64,000 bases of DNA from Natronococcus sp. A-GB1 (GCF_029688845.1 NZ_JARUKW010000003.1:62001-126000), one strand, 5' to 3'; numbered from the stretch's first letter, positions 16,992 through 27,439 are shown. Program-made: numbers and translations. The notes: generated from the sequence alone by a model not told the origin.

Positions 16992-18296
16992 ATGAGAACG
17001 CCAGCATCCGATTCCCGTCCGGTGGCGCTGACGATCGCGGGCAGCGACTCCGGCGGCGGCGCAGGGATCCAGGCCGATCTCGCGACGATGACCGCCCACG
17101 GCGTCTTCGGCACGTCGGCGATCACCGCAGTCACCGCCCAGCACACCCGCGGCGTCGAGTCGTCGTTCGTGCTCCCCCCCGAGGAAGTCGAAGCCCAGCT
17201 CGAGGCCGTCACCGGCGATTTCGCGGTCGGTGCGGCGAAGACGGGGATGCTCGCGACCACCGAGATCGTTCGACTGGTCGCCGACCGCGCTCCCGAGTTC
17301 GAGTTCCCGCTGGTCGTCGACCCGGTCATGGTCGCGACCTCGGGCGATCGCCTGCTCGAGCCCGAGGCCGAGGCGGCCTACAGGAACCTCCTGAGCGAAG
17401 CGACGCTCGCGACCCCGAACGCCGACGAGGCCGAGGTGCTGTCGGGAGTCGAGGTGACCGACAGTGAGAGCGCCCGCGAGGCCGGCGAGGCGATCCTCGA
17501 GACGGGCGTCGACGCCGTCCTCGTGAAGGGCGGGCACGTCCCCGGCGAGACGGTCCGGGACCGACTCGTCACCGCAGGGGAGGTCAGGACGTTTGAACAC
17601 CCGCGGGTCGGCACCGAGGCGACCCACGGCTCCGGCTGCACGCTGGCCGCGGCGATCGCCGCACGGCTGTCGACGGGTGAGTCCCTCGAGTCGGCCGTCG
17701 AGAGTGCGACCGACTTCCTCGCGCGGGCGGTCCGCTACTACTATGACGTCGGCGAGGGCCACGGCGCGGTCAACCACGCCGTCGACCTGCGGAACGCAGC
17801 GGCCCGCGAGCCGACTGCCGAGGCGGTTCAGGCGGTCGTCGACCGACTCGTCGATCGCGACGTCTCACGGCTCGTCCCCGAGGTCGGCATGAACGTCGTC
17901 GGCGCGACTCCCTACGCCGAATCGCCCGCCGAGACGGCGGCTGTCGAGGGGCGGATCACGCGCACGCTCGAGGGCGTTCACCCGAACCGCGGGATTCGCT
18001 TCGGCGCCTCGAGCCACCTCGCCGCCTTCCTGCTCGCTGCCCGCGAATCGGCGCCGGAACTCCGCTTCGCGGTGAACTGCCGGTTCGACGACGAGATCGA
18101 GGACGCGCTTGAGGAGCTGGACTGGGTCGTCGCCGAGAACGGTTCGGACGAGGACGTCTTCGCCGACCGGGAGACGGCGCCCGTCGCGGTGATCGACCCC
18201 GCCGACGTCGGACGGGAGGCGACGGTGAAGCTCGTCGCCGAGGACGCCGAGACGCTGGCCGATCGGACACTCGAGCTGTGCGACCGCCTCGAGTGA
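16992..18296 (+). CDS. thiDN: bifunctional HMP kinase/HMP-P kinase with ThiN thiamine-phosphate synthase domain
   Basis: 434 residues. The N-terminal ThiD part (to about 265) has [51 protein letters not shown] and [20 protein letters not shown], typical of the ribokinase-fold HMP/HMP-P kinase. The C-terminal ThiN part (about 280-434; [36 protein letters not shown]) is the archaeal replacement of ThiE that joins HMP-PP and thiazole phosphate. ThiDN fusions are common in archaea. I looked for a TPP riboswitch upstream and see none. Confidence 0.96.
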   Translation: MRTPASDSRPVALTIAGSDSGGGAGIQADLATMTAHGVFGTSAITAVTAQHTRGVESSFVLPPEEVEAQLEAVTGDFAVGAAKTGMLATTEIVRLVADRAPEFEFPLVVDPVMVATSGDRLLEPEAEAAYRNLLSEATLATPNADEAEVLSGVEVTDSESAREAGEAILETGVDAVLVKGGHVPGETVRDRLVTAGEVRTFEHPRVGTEATHGSGCTLAAAIAARLSTGESLESAVESATDFLARAVRYYYDVGEGHGAVNHAVDLRNAAAREPTAEAVQAVVDRLVDRDVSRLVPEVGMNVVGATPYAESPAETAAVEGRITRTLEGVHPNRGIRFGASSHLAAFLLAARESAPELRFAVNCRFDDEIEDALEELDWVVAENGSDEDVFADRETAPVAVIDPADVGREATVKLVAEDAETLADRTLELCDRLE

Positions 18297-18308
18297 GCCG
18301 GAACAGAA

Positions 18309-19511
18309 TTACGCCTCGTCGGCAGTCTCGAGCGCGTACAGATCCCCGCTTCCGAACGGACCACCGAACGCGACCGCGTAGAGCGTGTCGCCGACGGCAG
18401 CCATATTCCCGTCGACGCGGAGCTCCTCGTCGTGCCACCGGACCGCACCATCGGATTCGACCGCGAACAACCCCTCGTTGGGCGTGCCGACGTAGACGCC
18501 GTCGGCGACGGCGACGGGCTGGCCGCGGGTGAGCCCCGTCGAGAGGTCCCACAGCTCCTCGCCCGACCCGAGGTCGAGACAGACCGTACGCGGGCCATTT
18601 CCGCTCGGAAGGTAGACCTGCCCGTGGGCGACGGTTGGCGTAACGCCTCCGCTGCCGCGACGATCGTAGCTCCAGCCCGTCGATCCGTCCTCGCGGTCGA
18701 GCGCCTCGAGCCGACCGTCGCCGTCGCAGACGAGCACGACGTCGTCCGCGACGACGGGCGGCGCCCGGTGGTCGTCGAGATCGTCGCGCGTCCAGACCGT
18801 CTCGCCGTCGGCAAGCGCGGCCGTGCCCCCGGAACTCGAGGAACTCGCCGTGTACGCCGTGCCGTCGGCGACCGCCAGCGCGTGCGGGTGCGGGGCGTCC
18901 GCGCTCCAGTTGCGGGCGCCCGTTTCGACGTCGAGCGCGAGGACGCCGCCCCCGCCGATCGCGTACAGATGGTCCGTCGTCAGTACGGACGAGCCGTAGC
19001 GGACGAACGCGTCGTCGTTCGTCCAGAGCTCCTCGCCGTCGTCGGCGCCGAGGGCGTACGTTCCGTTGTCGGAGCTGACGTAGACCACGTCCCGTGAGAG
19101 CGACGGGATCGACCGAACGCCCGCGGCCGGGTCCGCCTCGTACTTCCAGCGGTACTCGCCGGGAGAACTCCGGCAGACGACGTCGCCGGAGCCGGTGCCG
19201 AAGTAACAGCGGTCGTCGACGACCGCGACGCCCCCGCCGCCGAACGCGGTGTCGATGCCGGCACCGTCCCGGGTGAGTCGAGTCGCCGCGAGTTCCGCCT
19301 CGAGCAGTTCGGCGTCGGGGTTGTATCCGGTGTTCGCGGCGTCGAACCCCTCGCTCGGCCAGGCGTTCGTCCCGTCGGTCAGCGGGGCGGGATCGCGGTC
19401 GTCGATCGAGCCCGGATCGGAGAGGCGGTTCTCGAGCGACGAGGTACAGCCCGCGAGCGCCGACGCGATCGAGGCGCCGGCAATCGAGCGGAGGAGGGGG
19501 CGACGATTCAT
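18309..19511 (-). CDS. Tat lipoprotein with PQQ-like beta-propeller
   Basis: 400 residues. The N-terminus MNRRPLLRSIAGASIASALA followed by GC gives a twin-arginine signal with a lipobox (LAGC), so the mature protein is probably lipid-anchored outside the cell. Propeller repeats include LGADDGEELWTNDDAFVRYG, LALDVETGARNWSADAPHPH, LEALDREDGSTGWSYDRRGS, VCLDLGSGEELWDLSTGLTR and LFAVESDGAVRWHDEELRVD. It is a paralogue of the protein at 8581-9813. Convergent with thiDN, whose stop is 12 bp away. Role unknown; BamB-like scaffolding is one possibility. Confidence 0.87.
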   Translation of the reverse strand: MNRRPLLRSIAGASIASALAGCTSSLENRLSDPGSIDDRDPAPLTDGTNAWPSEGFDAANTGYNPDAELLEAELAATRLTRDGAGIDTAFGGGGVAVVDDRCYFGTGSGDVVCRSSPGEYRWKYEADPAAGVRSIPSLSRDVVYVSSDNGTYALGADDGEELWTNDDAFVRYGSSVLTTDHLYAIGGGGVLALDVETGARNWSADAPHPHALAVADGTAYTASSSSSGGTAALADGETVWTRDDLDDHRAPPVVADDVVLVCDGDGRLEALDREDGSTGWSYDRRGSGGVTPTVAHGQVYLPSGNGPRTVCLDLGSGEELWDLSTGLTRGQPVAVADGVYVGTPNEGLFAVESDGAVRWHDEELRVDGNMAAVGDTLYAVAFGGPFGSGDLYALETADEA

Positions 19512-19625
19512 GTCAGAGTATTAGCTACTGCTGTATTGAAACTTCGTCCGGGAGGCGGGCTCAACCGACGACGTAGAATCTGCTGTCTGGCGTAGAATTA
19601 TAGGAGCGGCGGGCCCTCTCGAGGT

Positions 19626-19961
19626 ATGGTCGAGAACCCCTTCGACGTCGAGATCCGCGTCGGCGACGTACTCGAGGCCGAGTCGTTTCCGGAGGCGAAC
19701 AAGCCGAAGATGACCAAGCTGTGGATCGACCTCGGCGACGAGGGGGGCGAGATCCAGTCCGCAGCGCAGCTGGATCACCACTACGACCCCGACGAGCTCG
19801 AGGAGCGACGGGTGCTGTGTGCGACGAATCTCGGCTCGGTCCGGATCGCAGGGTTCAAATCGGAAGCGCTGACGGTCGGCGTCCCCGACGAGGAGGGGTA
19901 TCCGATTCTCGTCGAGCCCGATCGGGAGAAGGAGGTCCCGATCGGCGGGCTGCTGTTCTGA
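19626..19961 (+). CDS. tRNA-binding (CsaA/EMAPII-type OB-fold) protein
   Basis: 111 residues starting [20 protein letters not shown]. The order [59 protein letters not shown] and [20 protein letters not shown] matches the stand-alone tRNA-binding domain related to CsaA and the C-terminus of methionyl-tRNA synthetase. Archaeal examples bind tRNA or act as export chaperone-like proteins; which applies here is not known. Divergent from the lipoprotein gene. Confidence 0.9.
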   Translation: MVENPFDVEIRVGDVLEAESFPEANKPKMTKLWIDLGDEGGEIQSAAQLDHHYDPDELEERRVLCATNLGSVRIAGFKSEALTVGVPDEEGYPILVEPDREKEVPIGGLLF

Positions 19962-20034
19962 ACCGACGTGTCGGTCTCCGGCCGAGCGATCGTTCACAGT
20001 AGAAATATACGCCGCCGCTAGAATCTCGCAACAC

Positions 20035-21453
20035 ATGGACGACCCGCCGCCGCCCGAGGGTACGAACATCGATGGTGAGTCGCCACGGACCGAACCGATG
20101 ATCGAGACCGACGAGGCGACGATCACCGACGACGCCGAACTCGAGCGGACGCTCGGTCTCTCCGGCGGGCTGGCGATCGGTATCGGGACGATGATCGGCG
20201 CCGGAATCTTCGTCTTTCCCGGGCTGGCAGCCGGCCGTGCGGGCCCCGCCGCGGCAGCCTCGTTCGCCATCGGGGCGGTCGTCGCCCTGCTGGTCGCGCT
20301 GCCGGCATCCGAACTCGCGACGGCGATGCCGAAAAGCGGCGGGGGGTACTACTTTATCTCCCGCGGGCTCGGCACCCTCGCCGGAGCCGTCGTCGGCCTC
20401 TCGCTGTGGTTCGGACTGGTGTTCGCGACGGCGTTCTATCTCGTCGGCTTCGGCTACTACGCGGTCGACACGCTCGCCGAACTCGGCGTCGCAATCGGCG
20501 AAGGATTGGTCATCCCGCTGGCGTTGCTGTTCGGCGCGGGGTTCATCGTCCTCAACGTGACGGGAACCGAGAACGCAGCGAAGCTCCAGAACGGGATCGT
20601 CGCGCTCCTGCTCTCGATTCTGTTCGTCTTTCTCGCGTACGGTGGACTCGACGCGGTCGGACTGGTCGGCGAGCCGACCGCACCCGAACAGTTCGCCCCG
20701 TTCGGCACGATGCCGATACTGACGACGGCCGCCCTCGTGTTCACCTCGTACCTCGGCTTCGCGCAGGTAGCGACCGTCGCCGGGGAGATGAAAGACCCCG
20801 GCCGAAACCTGCCGCTGGCGATGGTCGGGTCGGTGCTGATCGTCGGCGTGCTCTACGTCGCGACGATCTTCGTCGCGACGAGCGCGTTCGGCAGCGAGCA
20901 GCTCGCGGGGTTCGGCGAGACCGCGATGGTCGAGGTCGGGCGCCACTACCTCGGCGCCGCCGGTGCGTTCGCGATCGTCTTCGGCGGCCTGCTCGCGACG
21001 ATGTCGAGCGCCAACGCGTCGGTACTGAGCACATCGCGGGCCATCTACGCCGTCTCGAAGGACGCCCTGTTACCGCAGGGGGCGAGCCGCATCAATCTCC
21101 GCTATGGGACGCCCCACGTCGCACTCGGGATGGCCGGCGGGCCGATTCTCGTCCTGACGGCGACGGGTCGCGTCGAGCTGCTGGCCGAAGTCGCCTCGTT
21201 CCTCCATCTTCTGATGTACGGGCTGCTCTGTGTCGCGTTGATCGCGCTGCGCCGAGACGAGCCGGAGTGGTACGACCCGGACTTCCGGGTCCCGGGATAC
21301 CCCGTCGTCCCGGTACTGGGCGCGCTCGCGAGCTTCGCGCTGATCGGGTTCATGCAACCGACCTCGCAGCTCGTCGGTATCGGCATCATGATCGTGACCG
21401 CGGGCTGGTACGTCTACTACGCCCGCGACGTCGAACTCAAAGGTTCACTATGA
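20035..21453 (+). CDS. APC-superfamily amino acid permease
   Basis: 472 residues. After a polar N-terminus (about 45 residues) come about 12 transmembrane segments. The first holds the APC signature [20 protein letters not shown], in which the GxG-x-IGAG-I-F unwound helix contacts the substrate amino acid. Other segments include [20 protein letters not shown] and [20 protein letters not shown]. Substrate is not predictable. The stop overlaps the ATG of the next gene (ATGA), a universal-stress-type protein, a pairing common in haloarchaea and suggestive of regulation of transport. Confidence 0.94.
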   Translation: MDDPPPPEGTNIDGESPRTEPMIETDEATITDDAELERTLGLSGGLAIGIGTMIGAGIFVFPGLAAGRAGPAAAASFAIGAVVALLVALPASELATAMPKSGGGYYFISRGLGTLAGAVVGLSLWFGLVFATAFYLVGFGYYAVDTLAELGVAIGEGLVIPLALLFGAGFIVLNVTGTENAAKLQNGIVALLLSILFVFLAYGGLDAVGLVGEPTAPEQFAPFGTMPILTTAALVFTSYLGFAQVATVAGEMKDPGRNLPLAMVGSVLIVGVLYVATIFVATSAFGSEQLAGFGETAMVEVGRHYLGAAGAFAIVFGGLLATMSSANASVLSTSRAIYAVSKDALLPQGASRINLRYGTPHVALGMAGGPILVLTATGRVELLAEVASFLHLLMYGLLCVALIALRRDEPEWYDPDFRVPGYPVVPVLGALASFALIGFMQPTSQLVGIGIMIVTAGWYVYYARDVELKGSL

Positions 21454-22160
21454 CACGCATACTCGTTCCGCTGGCGGTACTGAAGGGCGAATCGGTCTCG
21501 GCCGGGCTGACGGCGCTGCTCGAGCCGATGAACGTCACCGTACTCGGTTATCACGTTCTGCCCGAGCAGACGACGCCCGATCAGGCGCGACTCCAGTACG
21601 AGGCGCGCGCCACCGACGCGCTCGAGGATCTAGCGGCGGAATTCGGGGCGAACGAGGGAACCGCCGACTACCGCCTCGTGTTTACACACGACCGGAAGCA
21701 GACGTTCGATCGGATCGCGGCGGAGACGAGATCCAAGGTGTACGCCATTCCGGGTGCAACTGGCCCGGTCGATCGGCTACTCGTGGCCCTGACGGGCGAC
21801 GTCGCCGTCGAGCAGATCGTCTCGTTCGTCGCGGAACTGATCGGCGATCGGGAGATCGACGTCACGCTCTTTCTGGCGACCGACGACGAACCCGCGGGTC
21901 GCGGACTGCTCGAGACGGCCGCAGCTCCCCTCGCCGATCGCGGCATCGACGTTCGAACCGAACTCGCGGTCGACGAACCGCCGCTCGAGGCGCTCCTCGA
22001 GGCGACGGTCGGCCACGACGCCGTCGTGATGGGCGAGCGAGCCCCATCGCTGCTGACGCTCGCCTTCGGCGAGGACGCCGAACGCGTCGCGGCCGAGTCG
22101 GTCGGGCCGGTGCTCGTCGTTCGAAACGTCGAGGAGGACGGATCGGAAAACGAGGGGTAA
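21450..22160 (+). CDS. universal stress protein-like partner of the APC permease
   Basis: 236 residues from ATG 21450, overlapping the permease stop by 4 bp. It starts [20 protein letters not shown] and contains two UspA-like alpha/beta halves; the C-terminus ends with [20 protein letters not shown]...[13 protein letters not shown], the usual G-x-S/A...PVLVV ending of Usp domains. The ATP-binding G-2x-G-9x-G(S/T) motif is not intact. Translational coupling suggests it senses or tunes the transporter. It is paralogous to the convergent gene at 22189-22995 (shared FTHDRxxTFxRxAxET). Confidence 0.88.
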   Translation: MTRILVPLAVLKGESVSAGLTALLEPMNVTVLGYHVLPEQTTPDQARLQYEARATDALEDLAAEFGANEGTADYRLVFTHDRKQTFDRIAAETRSKVYAIPGATGPVDRLLVALTGDVAVEQIVSFVAELIGDREIDVTLFLATDDEPAGRGLLETAAAPLADRGIDVRTELAVDEPPLEALLEATVGHDAVVMGERAPSLLTLAFGEDAERVAAESVGPVLVVRNVEEDGSENEG

Positions 22161-22188
22161 TCGGATTTGGACGCGGACTCGAGCCGGA

Positions 22189-22995
22189 TCAGTGGAGCTC
22201 GCCGGACGCGTCGACGTCGTCCGTCGAAGCGGACTCGTCGTCATCCGAGCCTCCGTTCGCCGCTTCCTCCGTTCCCTCGAGGTACTCGCCACGAACCACG
22301 AGCACCGGGTCGACGGTTTCCCTGGCCAGTCTCTTCGCTCGATCCTTGAAGACGTACCGACGAACCGACGGCCGGCTCTCGCCGACGACGAGCAGGTCGT
22401 GATCGGCCGCGGCCCCGAGGATCGCCCGCGTCGGCGACCCGTCCACGACGAGGGAGGTGTCGATCCGCTCGCGGGCGACGCCGGTGGCGGCGAGTTCGTC
22501 GACGGCGACCTCGAGGAGCTCGGTCCGACGCGTTCGCTCGTCTTCGTCGGCGACGTGGAGGAACGTCACCTCGAGGTCGGTGTTCGCAAGCACGGCACCC
22601 AGAAACCGGGCGATGTACTCGAGGTTGACGTCGCCCCGGACCGCGACGAGCACCCGCTCGAGAACTGGGGCGGGGTTGACCAGCAGGATCGCGTCGCAGT
22701 CGGTTTCGACGGCGACGCGCTCGAAGGTCTTCAGCCGATCGTGGGTAAAGACGCTCCTCGACGAGACGTCGAGGCAGCCGGCGTCCTCGAAGACGGCGTG
22801 AAGCTCGTCGAGTTCGGCGCGGACGCGCGAGCCGTACCGGTCGCGGGCCTGGTCGGTCCCGGTCTGTTCCGGGAGTTCGTGGTAGCCCAGCAGGACGACC
22901 GGAACCGACGCGAGCGCGTCGATCACCGTCTGTGGGACGCTTTCACCGCCGAGGACGTCGACCGGCACCAGTACGCGGTGGTCGGGAACAGCCAT
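22189..22995 (-). CDS. universal stress protein-like protein
   Basis: 268 residues starting MAVPDHRVLVPVDVLGGESV. The core LVPVDVLGGESV, VVLLGYHELPEQTGTDQARD, VFTHDRLKTFERVAVET and DHDLLVVGESRPSVRRYVFK, then TVDPVLVVRGEYL, is shared with the permease-linked Usp-like protein at 21450-22160, which sits convergently 28 bp away. The C-terminal 30 residues are an acidic Ser/Asp tail. The head-to-head tails of two paralogues suggest an inverted duplication. Ligand binding is unverified. Confidence 0.87.
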   Translation of the reverse strand: MAVPDHRVLVPVDVLGGESVPQTVIDALASVPVVLLGYHELPEQTGTDQARDRYGSRVRAELDELHAVFEDAGCLDVSSRSVFTHDRLKTFERVAVETDCDAILLVNPAPVLERVLVAVRGDVNLEYIARFLGAVLANTDLEVTFLHVADEDERTRRTELLEVAVDELAATGVARERIDTSLVVDGSPTRAILGAAADHDLLVVGESRPSVRRYVFKDRAKRLARETVDPVLVVRGEYLEGTEEAANGGSDDDESASTDDVDASGELH

Positions 22996-23137
22996 TGATG
23001 AAGCGTGATAGCGTACGTCAGGGGGCCTAATAGACCTCCGTAGCGGCGGCCGTGACAGTCATCGCCTCACTACAGTCGGCGATCACTTCCGCCGTGGATC
23101 CCGCAGGGTTTTTGCGGTGGAGAGCCAGGCTCCGCGT

Positions 23138-25798
23138 ATGACCGAGGCGACGGGGATCGTAGGGGAGTTTCTCTCGCTCAAGGAAGAGACCGAGGCCGAC
23201 CTGCTGGCGATGCAGTGTGGCGACTTCTACGAGTTCTTCGCAGCGGACGCCGAGACCGTCGCCGACGAACTGGATCTCAAGGTGTCCCAGAAGTCCTCAC
23301 ACGGCTCGTCGTACCCGATGGCGGGGGTCCCGCTCGACGATCTGACGCCCTACCTCAAGGCGCTGGTCGAGCGCGGCTACCGGGTCGCCGTCGCCGACCA
23401 GTACGAGACCGACTCCGGCCACGCCCGCGAGATCGTCCGCGTCGTCACGCCCGGCACCCTACTCGAGACCAGCGACGCCGACGCCCAGTACATGGTTGCG
23501 ATCGTCGCGGACTCGGGCGCTCGCGGCGACGACCCCGCGTACGGTCTCGCGTTCGCCGACGTGACGACCGGACGCTTTCTCGTCGCCGAAACCGAGGACG
23601 CCGACGAGGCGCTGACGGAACTGTACCGGTTCGACCCCGTCGAGGTGCTGCCGGGCCCCGAGATCCGGACCGACGACGACCTGCTCGGACTGGTTCGCGA
23701 GCGCCTCGAGGCGACGCTGACCCTTCACGAGACCGAGGCCTTCGCGCCCAAGCGGGCGAGCCACGCGGTCCGCGAGCAGTTCGGCGACGGCACCGTCGAC
23801 CGCCTCGGCGTCGGCGAGTCCGCTGTCACGGCCGCGGGCGCCATCCTCGAGTACGTCGAGGAGACGGGCGCGGGCGTGCTGGCCTCGATGACGCGAATTC
23901 AGGCCCACCGGGGCGACGATCACGTTACCCTCGACGCGACCACCCAGCGCAACCTCGAACTGACCGAGACGATGCAGGGCGAGCGCGAGGGGTCGCTGTT
24001 CGCGACGATCGACCACACCGCGACCAGCGCGGGCGGCCGCCTGCTCAAGGAGTGGCTCCAGCGGCCGCGGCGGTCGCTCGAGGTCCTCGAGCGCCGCCAG
24101 GAGGGCGTCGGCGCGCTGTCGACGGCCGCGCTGGCTCGCGACGAGATCGGGGACGTTCTCGGCGAGGCGTACGATCTGGCGCGGCTGGCCTCGAAGGCGA
24201 GCCACGGGAGCGCCGATGCGCGGGATCTGGTCGCGGTTCGTGAGACGCTGGCCGCGCTGCCGGCGGTCGCCGACGTCGTCGCCGCGAACCCGGACCTCGC
24301 CGACTCGCCGCTCGTCGAAATTATCGAGCGTCCTGATCGAGACGCTGCCCGCGAACTGCGCGAGACCATCGAGGAGGCCATTGCCGACGAACCCCCGTCG
24401 ACGGTAACCCAGGGCGAGCTGTTCCGGTACGGGTACGACGAGGAACTCGACGAGGTGATCGAACGCCACGAGGAGGTCCGGGAGTGGCTCGAGGGGCTCG
24501 CCGACCGGGAGAAACGCCGCCACGGCCTGTCCCACGTCACCGTCGACCGGAACAAGACCGACGGCTACTACATCCAGGTCGGCAAGTCCGCGGCCGACGG
24601 CGTTCCGGACCACTACGAGCAGATCAAGACGCTGAAAAATTCCAAGCGGTTTACGACCGACGAGCTCGAGGAGAAAGAACGCGAGATGCTGCGTCTGGAG
24701 GAGCGCCGCGGCGACCTCGAGTACGAGCTGTTCGAGGAACTCCGCGAGGACGTCGCCGCGCGCGCCGAGCTCCTGCAGGACGTCGGCCGGGCACTCGCGA
24801 CCGTCGACGCGCTGGCGAGTTTGGCGACCCACGCCGCGGAGAACCGATGGGTGAACCCCGCGCTGAACGAGGGGGATCGCCTCGAGATCGAGCAGGGTCG
24901 TCATCCCGTCGTCGAGCAGACGACCGAGTTCGTCCCCAACGACGTCCGCCTCGACGACGACCGGGGCTTTCTCGTCGTCACCGGACCCAACATGTCCGGC
25001 AAATCGACGTACATGCGCCAGGTCGCCGCCATCGTCCTGCTGGCCCAGATCGGGAGCTTCGTTCCCGCGAAGAGCGCCGAAATCGGGCTGGTCGACGGGA
25101 TCTTCACCCGCGTCGGAGCCCTCGACGAGCTCGCGCAGGGACGCTCGACGTTCATGGTCGAGATGAGCGAGCTCTCGAACATCCTCCACACGGCTACCGA
25201 GGAGTCGCTGGTCGTCCTCGACGAGGTCGGCCGCGGGACCGCCACCTACGACGGCATCTCGATCGCCTGGGCCGCCACGGAGTACCTCCACAACGAGGTG
25301 CGGGCGAAGACGCTGTTCGCCACCCACTACCACGAACTGACGGGGCTGGCCGACCGACTCCCTCGAGTCGCCAACGTCCACATCGCGGCCGACGAGCGCG
25401 ACGGCGACGTCACCTTCCTGCGGACCGTCCGCGACGGCCCCACGGATCGGAGCTATGGGATCCACGTCGCCGACCTCGCGGGCGTGCCAGAGCCCGTCGT
25501 CGACCGCTCAAGGGACGTCCTCGAGCGCCTGCGCGAGGAAAAGGCGATCGAGGCGAAAGGCGGCGCTTCGAACGAGCCCGTCCAGACGGTGTTCGACGTC
25601 TCGAGCGGCCAGTTCAGGGGTGCGGCCAACACCGATGGCGGATCGCCCGAATCACGTGCCGAAGACGACGGCGCGGGAGCGATCGATGCCGAAACCGAAC
25701 GGGTACTCGAGGATCTCGCCGACGTCGACGTGAACGAGACCTCGCCCGTGGAACTGCTCTCGAAGGTACAGGAGTGGCAACGAACTCTCGAAGAGTAG
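23138..25798 (+). CDS. mutS: DNA mismatch repair protein MutS
   Basis: 886 residues from ATG 23138 (MTEATGIVGEFLSLKEETEA); a GTG 21 bp upstream is an alternative. Domain I carries the mismatch-reading Phe-x-Glu in GDFYEFFAADAE near residue 30. The core and clamp domains follow, and the C-terminal ABC ATPase has GPNMSGKSTYMRQ near 616, VLDEVGRGTATYDGISIAWA (Walker B and D-loop) and FATHYHELTGLADRLP. This is the MutS1 type acting in post-replicative repair. The C-terminal tail is acidic and ends EWQRTLEE. MutL follows 1.6 kb downstream. Confidence 0.98.
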   Translation: MTEATGIVGEFLSLKEETEADLLAMQCGDFYEFFAADAETVADELDLKVSQKSSHGSSYPMAGVPLDDLTPYLKALVERGYRVAVADQYETDSGHAREIVRVVTPGTLLETSDADAQYMVAIVADSGARGDDPAYGLAFADVTTGRFLVAETEDADEALTELYRFDPVEVLPGPEIRTDDDLLGLVRERLEATLTLHETEAFAPKRASHAVREQFGDGTVDRLGVGESAVTAAGAILEYVEETGAGVLASMTRIQAHRGDDHVTLDATTQRNLELTETMQGEREGSLFATIDHTATSAGGRLLKEWLQRPRRSLEVLERRQEGVGALSTAALARDEIGDVLGEAYDLARLASKASHGSADARDLVAVRETLAALPAVADVVAANPDLADSPLVEIIERPDRDAARELRETIEEAIADEPPSTVTQGELFRYGYDEELDEVIERHEEVREWLEGLADREKRRHGLSHVTVDRNKTDGYYIQVGKSAADGVPDHYEQIKTLKNSKRFTTDELEEKEREMLRLEERRGDLEYELFEELREDVAARAELLQDVGRALATVDALASLATHAAENRWVNPALNEGDRLEIEQGRHPVVEQTTEFVPNDVRLDDDRGFLVVTGPNMSGKSTYMRQVAAIVLLAQIGSFVPAKSAEIGLVDGIFTRVGALDELAQGRSTFMVEMSELSNILHTATEESLVVLDEVGRGTATYDGISIAWAATEYLHNEVRAKTLFATHYHELTGLADRLPRVANVHIAADERDGDVTFLRTVRDGPTDRSYGIHVADLAGVPEPVVDRSRDVLERLREEKAIEAKGGASNEPVQTVFDVSSGQFRGAANTDGGSPESRAEDDGAGAIDAETERVLEDLADVDVNETSPVELLSKVQEWQRTLEE

Positions 25799-25897
25799 AC
25801 GGCAATCGCGTCCACTCTCGGTTCTCGATTCCCTTACTGTTGGTTGTATTTATTCTCTATCTAACTAGTAGCAACGCTCTACAATCAGAGATATTGA

Positions 25898-25910
25898 AAT
25901 ACATTTATTA
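25898..25910 (+). promoter_or_regulatory. TATA-like promoter of the response regulator
   Basis: AATACATTTATTA in an AT-rich tract (25799-25925), about 20-30 nt upstream of the possible GTG starts. This AT-rich gap separates it clearly from mutS, so the regulator is probably transcribed on its own. Confidence 0.45.
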
Positions 25911-25925
25911 GCTACTGGATATTCA

Positions 25926-26357
25926 GTGAGTGTAAGAGAGGTGGAATGGGTGTTACAAAATCTACTGATAGTCGACGACAATCCAGCTGACGTCAGATAC
26001 ACGGAAGAGATGCTGAAGGAAGCGGGGGTGGAGAGCGATCGACACGTCGTGAAAGACGGTGTCGAAGCACTGCGGTTTCTCCGCCAGCGCGGCGAGTACG
26101 CCGACGCGCCGCGCCCGGATCTGGTCCTGCTCGACTGGCATCTCCCGCGGAAAAACGGTCGGAAAGTGTTAACCGAATTGCGAGCCGACGGGCGTCTCGC
26201 CGACGTTTCGGTGGTCGTAATGACGGGGTCGCGACTCGAGGTGGAGTCACTCCGGACCGAGTCCGAGGGAGCGGACACGTACGCCGTCAAGCCCCTCGAG
26301 GCCGACGAGCTACGGCAGTACGCCGAACGATTGGGCGGCGCTCGGCGGCTCGCATAG
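25926..26357 (+). CDS. stand-alone response regulator receiver (CheY/Rcp1-like)
   Basis: 143 residues if the GTG at 25926 is used. In-frame GTGs at 25941 and 25950 are alternatives, and the TATA-like box at 25904-25910 would favour a start near 25941. The receiver domain has NLLIVDDNPADVRYTEEMLK (acidic pocket), PDLVLLDWHLPRKNGRKVLT (phospho-acceptor Asp in LLDWHLP), VVVMTGSR (Thr switch) and YAVKPLEADEL (Lys). No output domain, so it acts by protein contact, as in Rcp1-type regulators paired with haloarchaeal PAS-kinases. No kinase is adjacent. Confidence 0.9.
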   Translation: MSVREVEWVLQNLLIVDDNPADVRYTEEMLKEAGVESDRHVVKDGVEALRFLRQRGEYADAPRPDLVLLDWHLPRKNGRKVLTELRADGRLADVSVVVMTGSRLEVESLRTESEGADTYAVKPLEADELRQYAERLGGARRLA

Positions 26358-26412
26358 CACGAATCCTGATTCTGGCGGATCGAGCGGAGCGACGTGGCCC
26401 GAAACGTGAACG

Positions 26413-27253
26413 TTACAGGAGCAGCAGGATCGAGCCGTAGCCGACCGACCGCGCCGCGAACGCCCAGAATCGACTCTCCTGGGTTCGAGGGAGCTCGTCT
26501 TTGATCGCGTTGAAGACGATGTCGCCGGTCAGCAGACCGAGCAAAACGGTAAACGCGGCGTCACCGATCGTGTAAACCGCGCCGAGACCGGCCCCGAGCA
26601 ACACCGCAGCCGCGAGCACCCACCGACCGATCCACCGGTAGGCCTTCCGGTGGTGCTGTTCCATCGCCGCATCGTTGCCGAACAGGTGCAGCGCCATCGC
26701 GACCGCGAATAGCACGTCGCTCTCGGTTCCGGTCTCCCCCTGAACGAGCACGTACCCGATAAACGCGTTGTAGATGACGAATCCGCCGACGTGGATCCAG
26801 AAGACGGGCTCGTCGGTGAACGGACCTATAGTAACAACTGAAACTGTTTACACACCGATCGCACAGCCGTCGTGCGATCGGATGCGCACTGACTTTCAGT
26901 GGCTACTATAGTTCGTGTTCGAACTCCCGGGAGCGCGAAATCGCGGCCAGTCGCTCGAGCCCGTAGAACAGCGCCAGCCCGACGAACGCGAGCCCGTAGA
27001 TGTGGTGGCCGGCGAGCGAACCGACGAGGCGGTCGACGCCCTCGAGGGAGTCCCGACGGCCGTCGAGTTCGGGAAACAGGTGGAGGAAGGCGTAGACGAT
27101 CGAGACGCCGCCGGCAGCCGAGAGCAGGCCGTGGCGCGATCGGCCGCTCGAGACGGGTAACCGGTTGGGAAGGAGGTGGACGAGCGCAACTGCGACGACG
27201 AGCACCGCAACGAGGAGCGAGTTGCCGTCGACGAGCGCGAGGCCGGTGAGCAT
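26413..27253 (-). pseudogene. ZIP-like membrane transporter gene interrupted by a MITE-like insertion
   Basis: Two pieces of one multi-pass membrane protein lie in order on the minus strand. The first (27253 to 26906, 115 codons) starts MLTGLALVDGNSLLVAVLVV and contains VYAFLHLFPELDG and HHIYGLAFVGLALFYGLERL. The second (about 26825 to 26413) continues with TDEPVFWIHVGGFVIYNAFI, LHLFGNDAAMEQHH and TGDIVFNAIKDELPRTQESR. Helix pattern and His/Glu/Asp placement recall ZIP-family metal permeases. Between them is an 80-bp inverted-repeat element carrying stop codons in the reading frame; the two halves are in different frames. The second half could be independently expressed from an internal start, but inactivation is more likely. 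Confidence 0.75.
26826..26911. mobile_element. 80-bp MITE-like element
   Basis: CTATAG occurs at 26826-26831 and again at 26906-26911, 80 bp apart. Between them the two ends form a long imperfect inverted repeat: both arms read CTATAGTA...ACTGAAA...CCGATCGCAC inward, meeting near a 7-nt centre. It encodes nothing. Because CTATAG is palindromic, the exact target duplication cannot be fixed. No transposase gene is present in the window, so it would be mobilised in trans. Confidence 0.75.
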
Positions 27254-27439
27254 CGATCACAGGTTGGACACACAGCGTGCTCGTTCTTTCGCTGCGAGCG
27301 CCGCCTGCGCCGCGGACGCGGCGAGTGTAACTACATCCGCTCCGGACGCGTAAGACCTAACCAGCCGCTGTGAGTACGAGTTACTGATGATCCGCGGACG
27401 CGGCCGAAGCCTCGAGCGCGCCGATTTCGGACCACCACA

